64,000 nt of DNA from Cardiocondyla obscurior (lineage: Eukaryota; Arthropoda; Insecta; Hymenoptera; Formicidae). Positions 62,949 to 64,000 of this stretch are shown here, one piece after another; position 1 is the stretch's first letter, and each line of letters starts with the position of its first letter. A program made the position numbers and the translations under genes. The stretch is taken from the NCBI RefSeq assembly GCF_019399895.1, contig NC_091889.1, positions 2,042,501 to 2,106,500 on the forward strand. The letters are read 5' to 3'. A model generated the notes under the pieces. That model was not told the origin of the DNA, ran no database searches, and was given only the letters and a program-made list of their open reading frames with translations.

Positions 62949-64000
62949 TCTGGCAAATAGGTTGAGTGCGGAAGCAATTCGAACTTCAATTTGTTCAATT
63001 TTAACATTTGTTTGCGCGTGGATGATCACGCACAGAGCACGCGGTGTATTGATACGCCAGTTCCGGCCAGCGCTGACCGTCGCCGTGACGAGGAATACCG
63101 GAATCGCAATTTTTGTGATAGAAAAGGGAATTACACAGCACTTGAGTAAAGTTTATAAATAACGGTTTTATTTTACATTCAACAAACAAGATATGAAAGT
63201 TAATACCACGGACAGTCTGAGCGTTGATCACGTGATCGAATGATCGAACGGAAATTTTGATCTCCGAAAAATGCAACCTCGCGATGGACAATCTTGGGGA
63301 ACGTGCGACGCTGCACGTCCGTTCGGATCGGAAATTTTGCTCGCGAACGTCGAAATCGGATAATGGGTTGCTTGGAGAAATCGTGGAGCGCGGTCGATCA
63401 CGTAATAATCACGAAGTACGTGATTCTCTAAAACCGCATTTTCGAAGAGTGCACGCAACGATGCACCATGGAATGCACAATTAAAGTAAGGTGACGCCAA
63501 GATAATCACTTTCGAATAATTAAAGATCGATTGAAATGAATTTCCTGCGAAGCAGGGAGTGACCGAATTCCAATGGACTACGAAATAACGTTCTGAACGT
63601 ACGTGCGTTTACTTGGAGTATCAGATGATTACTGAGAACGGTCTCAAGTATCGCGGATAGCAACGAACGATCAGAAAAAGCACAAACCGAACATGAAACG
63701 AGCATATGTTCGTATACAATCGCCGTCGGATCATCGATTCTTTACGTGTTCGCGAAATGTAACGTGCGTACCGGGTCGCACAAAAGAATATTTACAGAGA
63801 TAAAATGAAGATTCGCAAACAACATTGCAACCATGCATGTGAGAACCCGATCGTTATTGCGGTAAAACAGGAATTTTTCTTAGCCAAATACGAACGTTTT
63901 CTTTTTATTGTGACCCTCAATTTGTTCAGCAATGCAGCATAGTACTTTCCGTTGATTATTTCACCCTTTGCAAAGTAATTGATGAGAATTATTTTATGTC
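62949..64000. other. No gene recognised
   Basis: Beyond the provirus no transposase or retroelement motif is seen. A minus-strand poly(A)-like signal (RC of ttttatttta) lies at about 63167, and several short GC-richer frames lie between 63200 and 63700. Possibly part of another LTR or the 5' part of a truncated repeat. Confidence 0.35.

Noticed and set aside
1..64000. tRNA, rRNA or snRNA genes
   Set aside because: No cloverleaf with A and B boxes, no rDNA words and no conserved snRNA segments were noticed. A tRNAscan-SE and Infernal run would settle it.

Overview
This 64 kb window is eukaryotic and AT-rich. It reads as insect intergenic and intronic DNA made almost entirely of transposable elements. 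The organism is probably a hymenopteran, perhaps an ant. That is an inference from the mix of mariner, hAT, Merlin, R1-clade and I-type LINEs, Ty3/gypsy elements and an errantivirus-like provirus, not from a marker gene. I see no rRNA, tRNA, CRISPR array or bacterial gene organisation. The only host gene with good support is an acid-lipase-type gene on the + strand. Its signal-peptide exon (18954-19148) and its conserved lipase exon (27585-27786) are separated by an 8.4 kb intron full of transposons; no later exon was found.

Layout. 1-14300: old repeats, including two inverted repeat pairs, minus-strand disordered-protein ORFs in LTR-like units, Merlin and mariner fragments, and solo LTRs. 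14450-16522: a 5'-truncated I-type LINE with a 12 bp target duplication. 16907-18590: a mariner on the minus strand. 18954-27786: lipase exons 1 and 2, with a Ty3/gypsy element (about 19720-24309), a probable solo LTR (25680-26741) and a MITE (27030-27528) between them. 27881-38181: a nested stack. A mariner contains a 724 bp palindromic MITE and a Ty3/gypsy element. That gypsy element carries a solo LTR, an LTR-like unit encoding a TQT-repeat protein, and a second mariner, which is itself interrupted by a 274 bp insertion. 39637-50604: a hAT element with an 8 bp target duplication, split by a 7.3 kb R1-clade LINE. 50613-51550: a GC-rich, LTR-like promoter region with a large palindrome against its TATA box and an array of about ten covarying stem-loops. 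51895-62944: an errantivirus-like endogenous retrovirus with LTR, gag, pol, env and LTR, a 4 bp TAGA target duplication and many disabling breaks. One LTR is interrupted by a GC-rich insertion and the other by a mariner. The pol-env interval carries an unexpected antisense zinc-ribbon exon.

Most transposon genes are dead through stops, frameshifts, deletions or nested insertions, but the insertion order can be read from target duplications. The strongest leads for something undescribed are: (i) the stem-loop array with a constant GGGCGCTYCC core and compensating stems at 50960-51434; (ii) the LTR-borne protein with four TQT motifs at an exact 11-residue period, resembling dynein light chain (LC8) binding arrays; and (iii) the antisense zinc-ribbon exon in the provirus.
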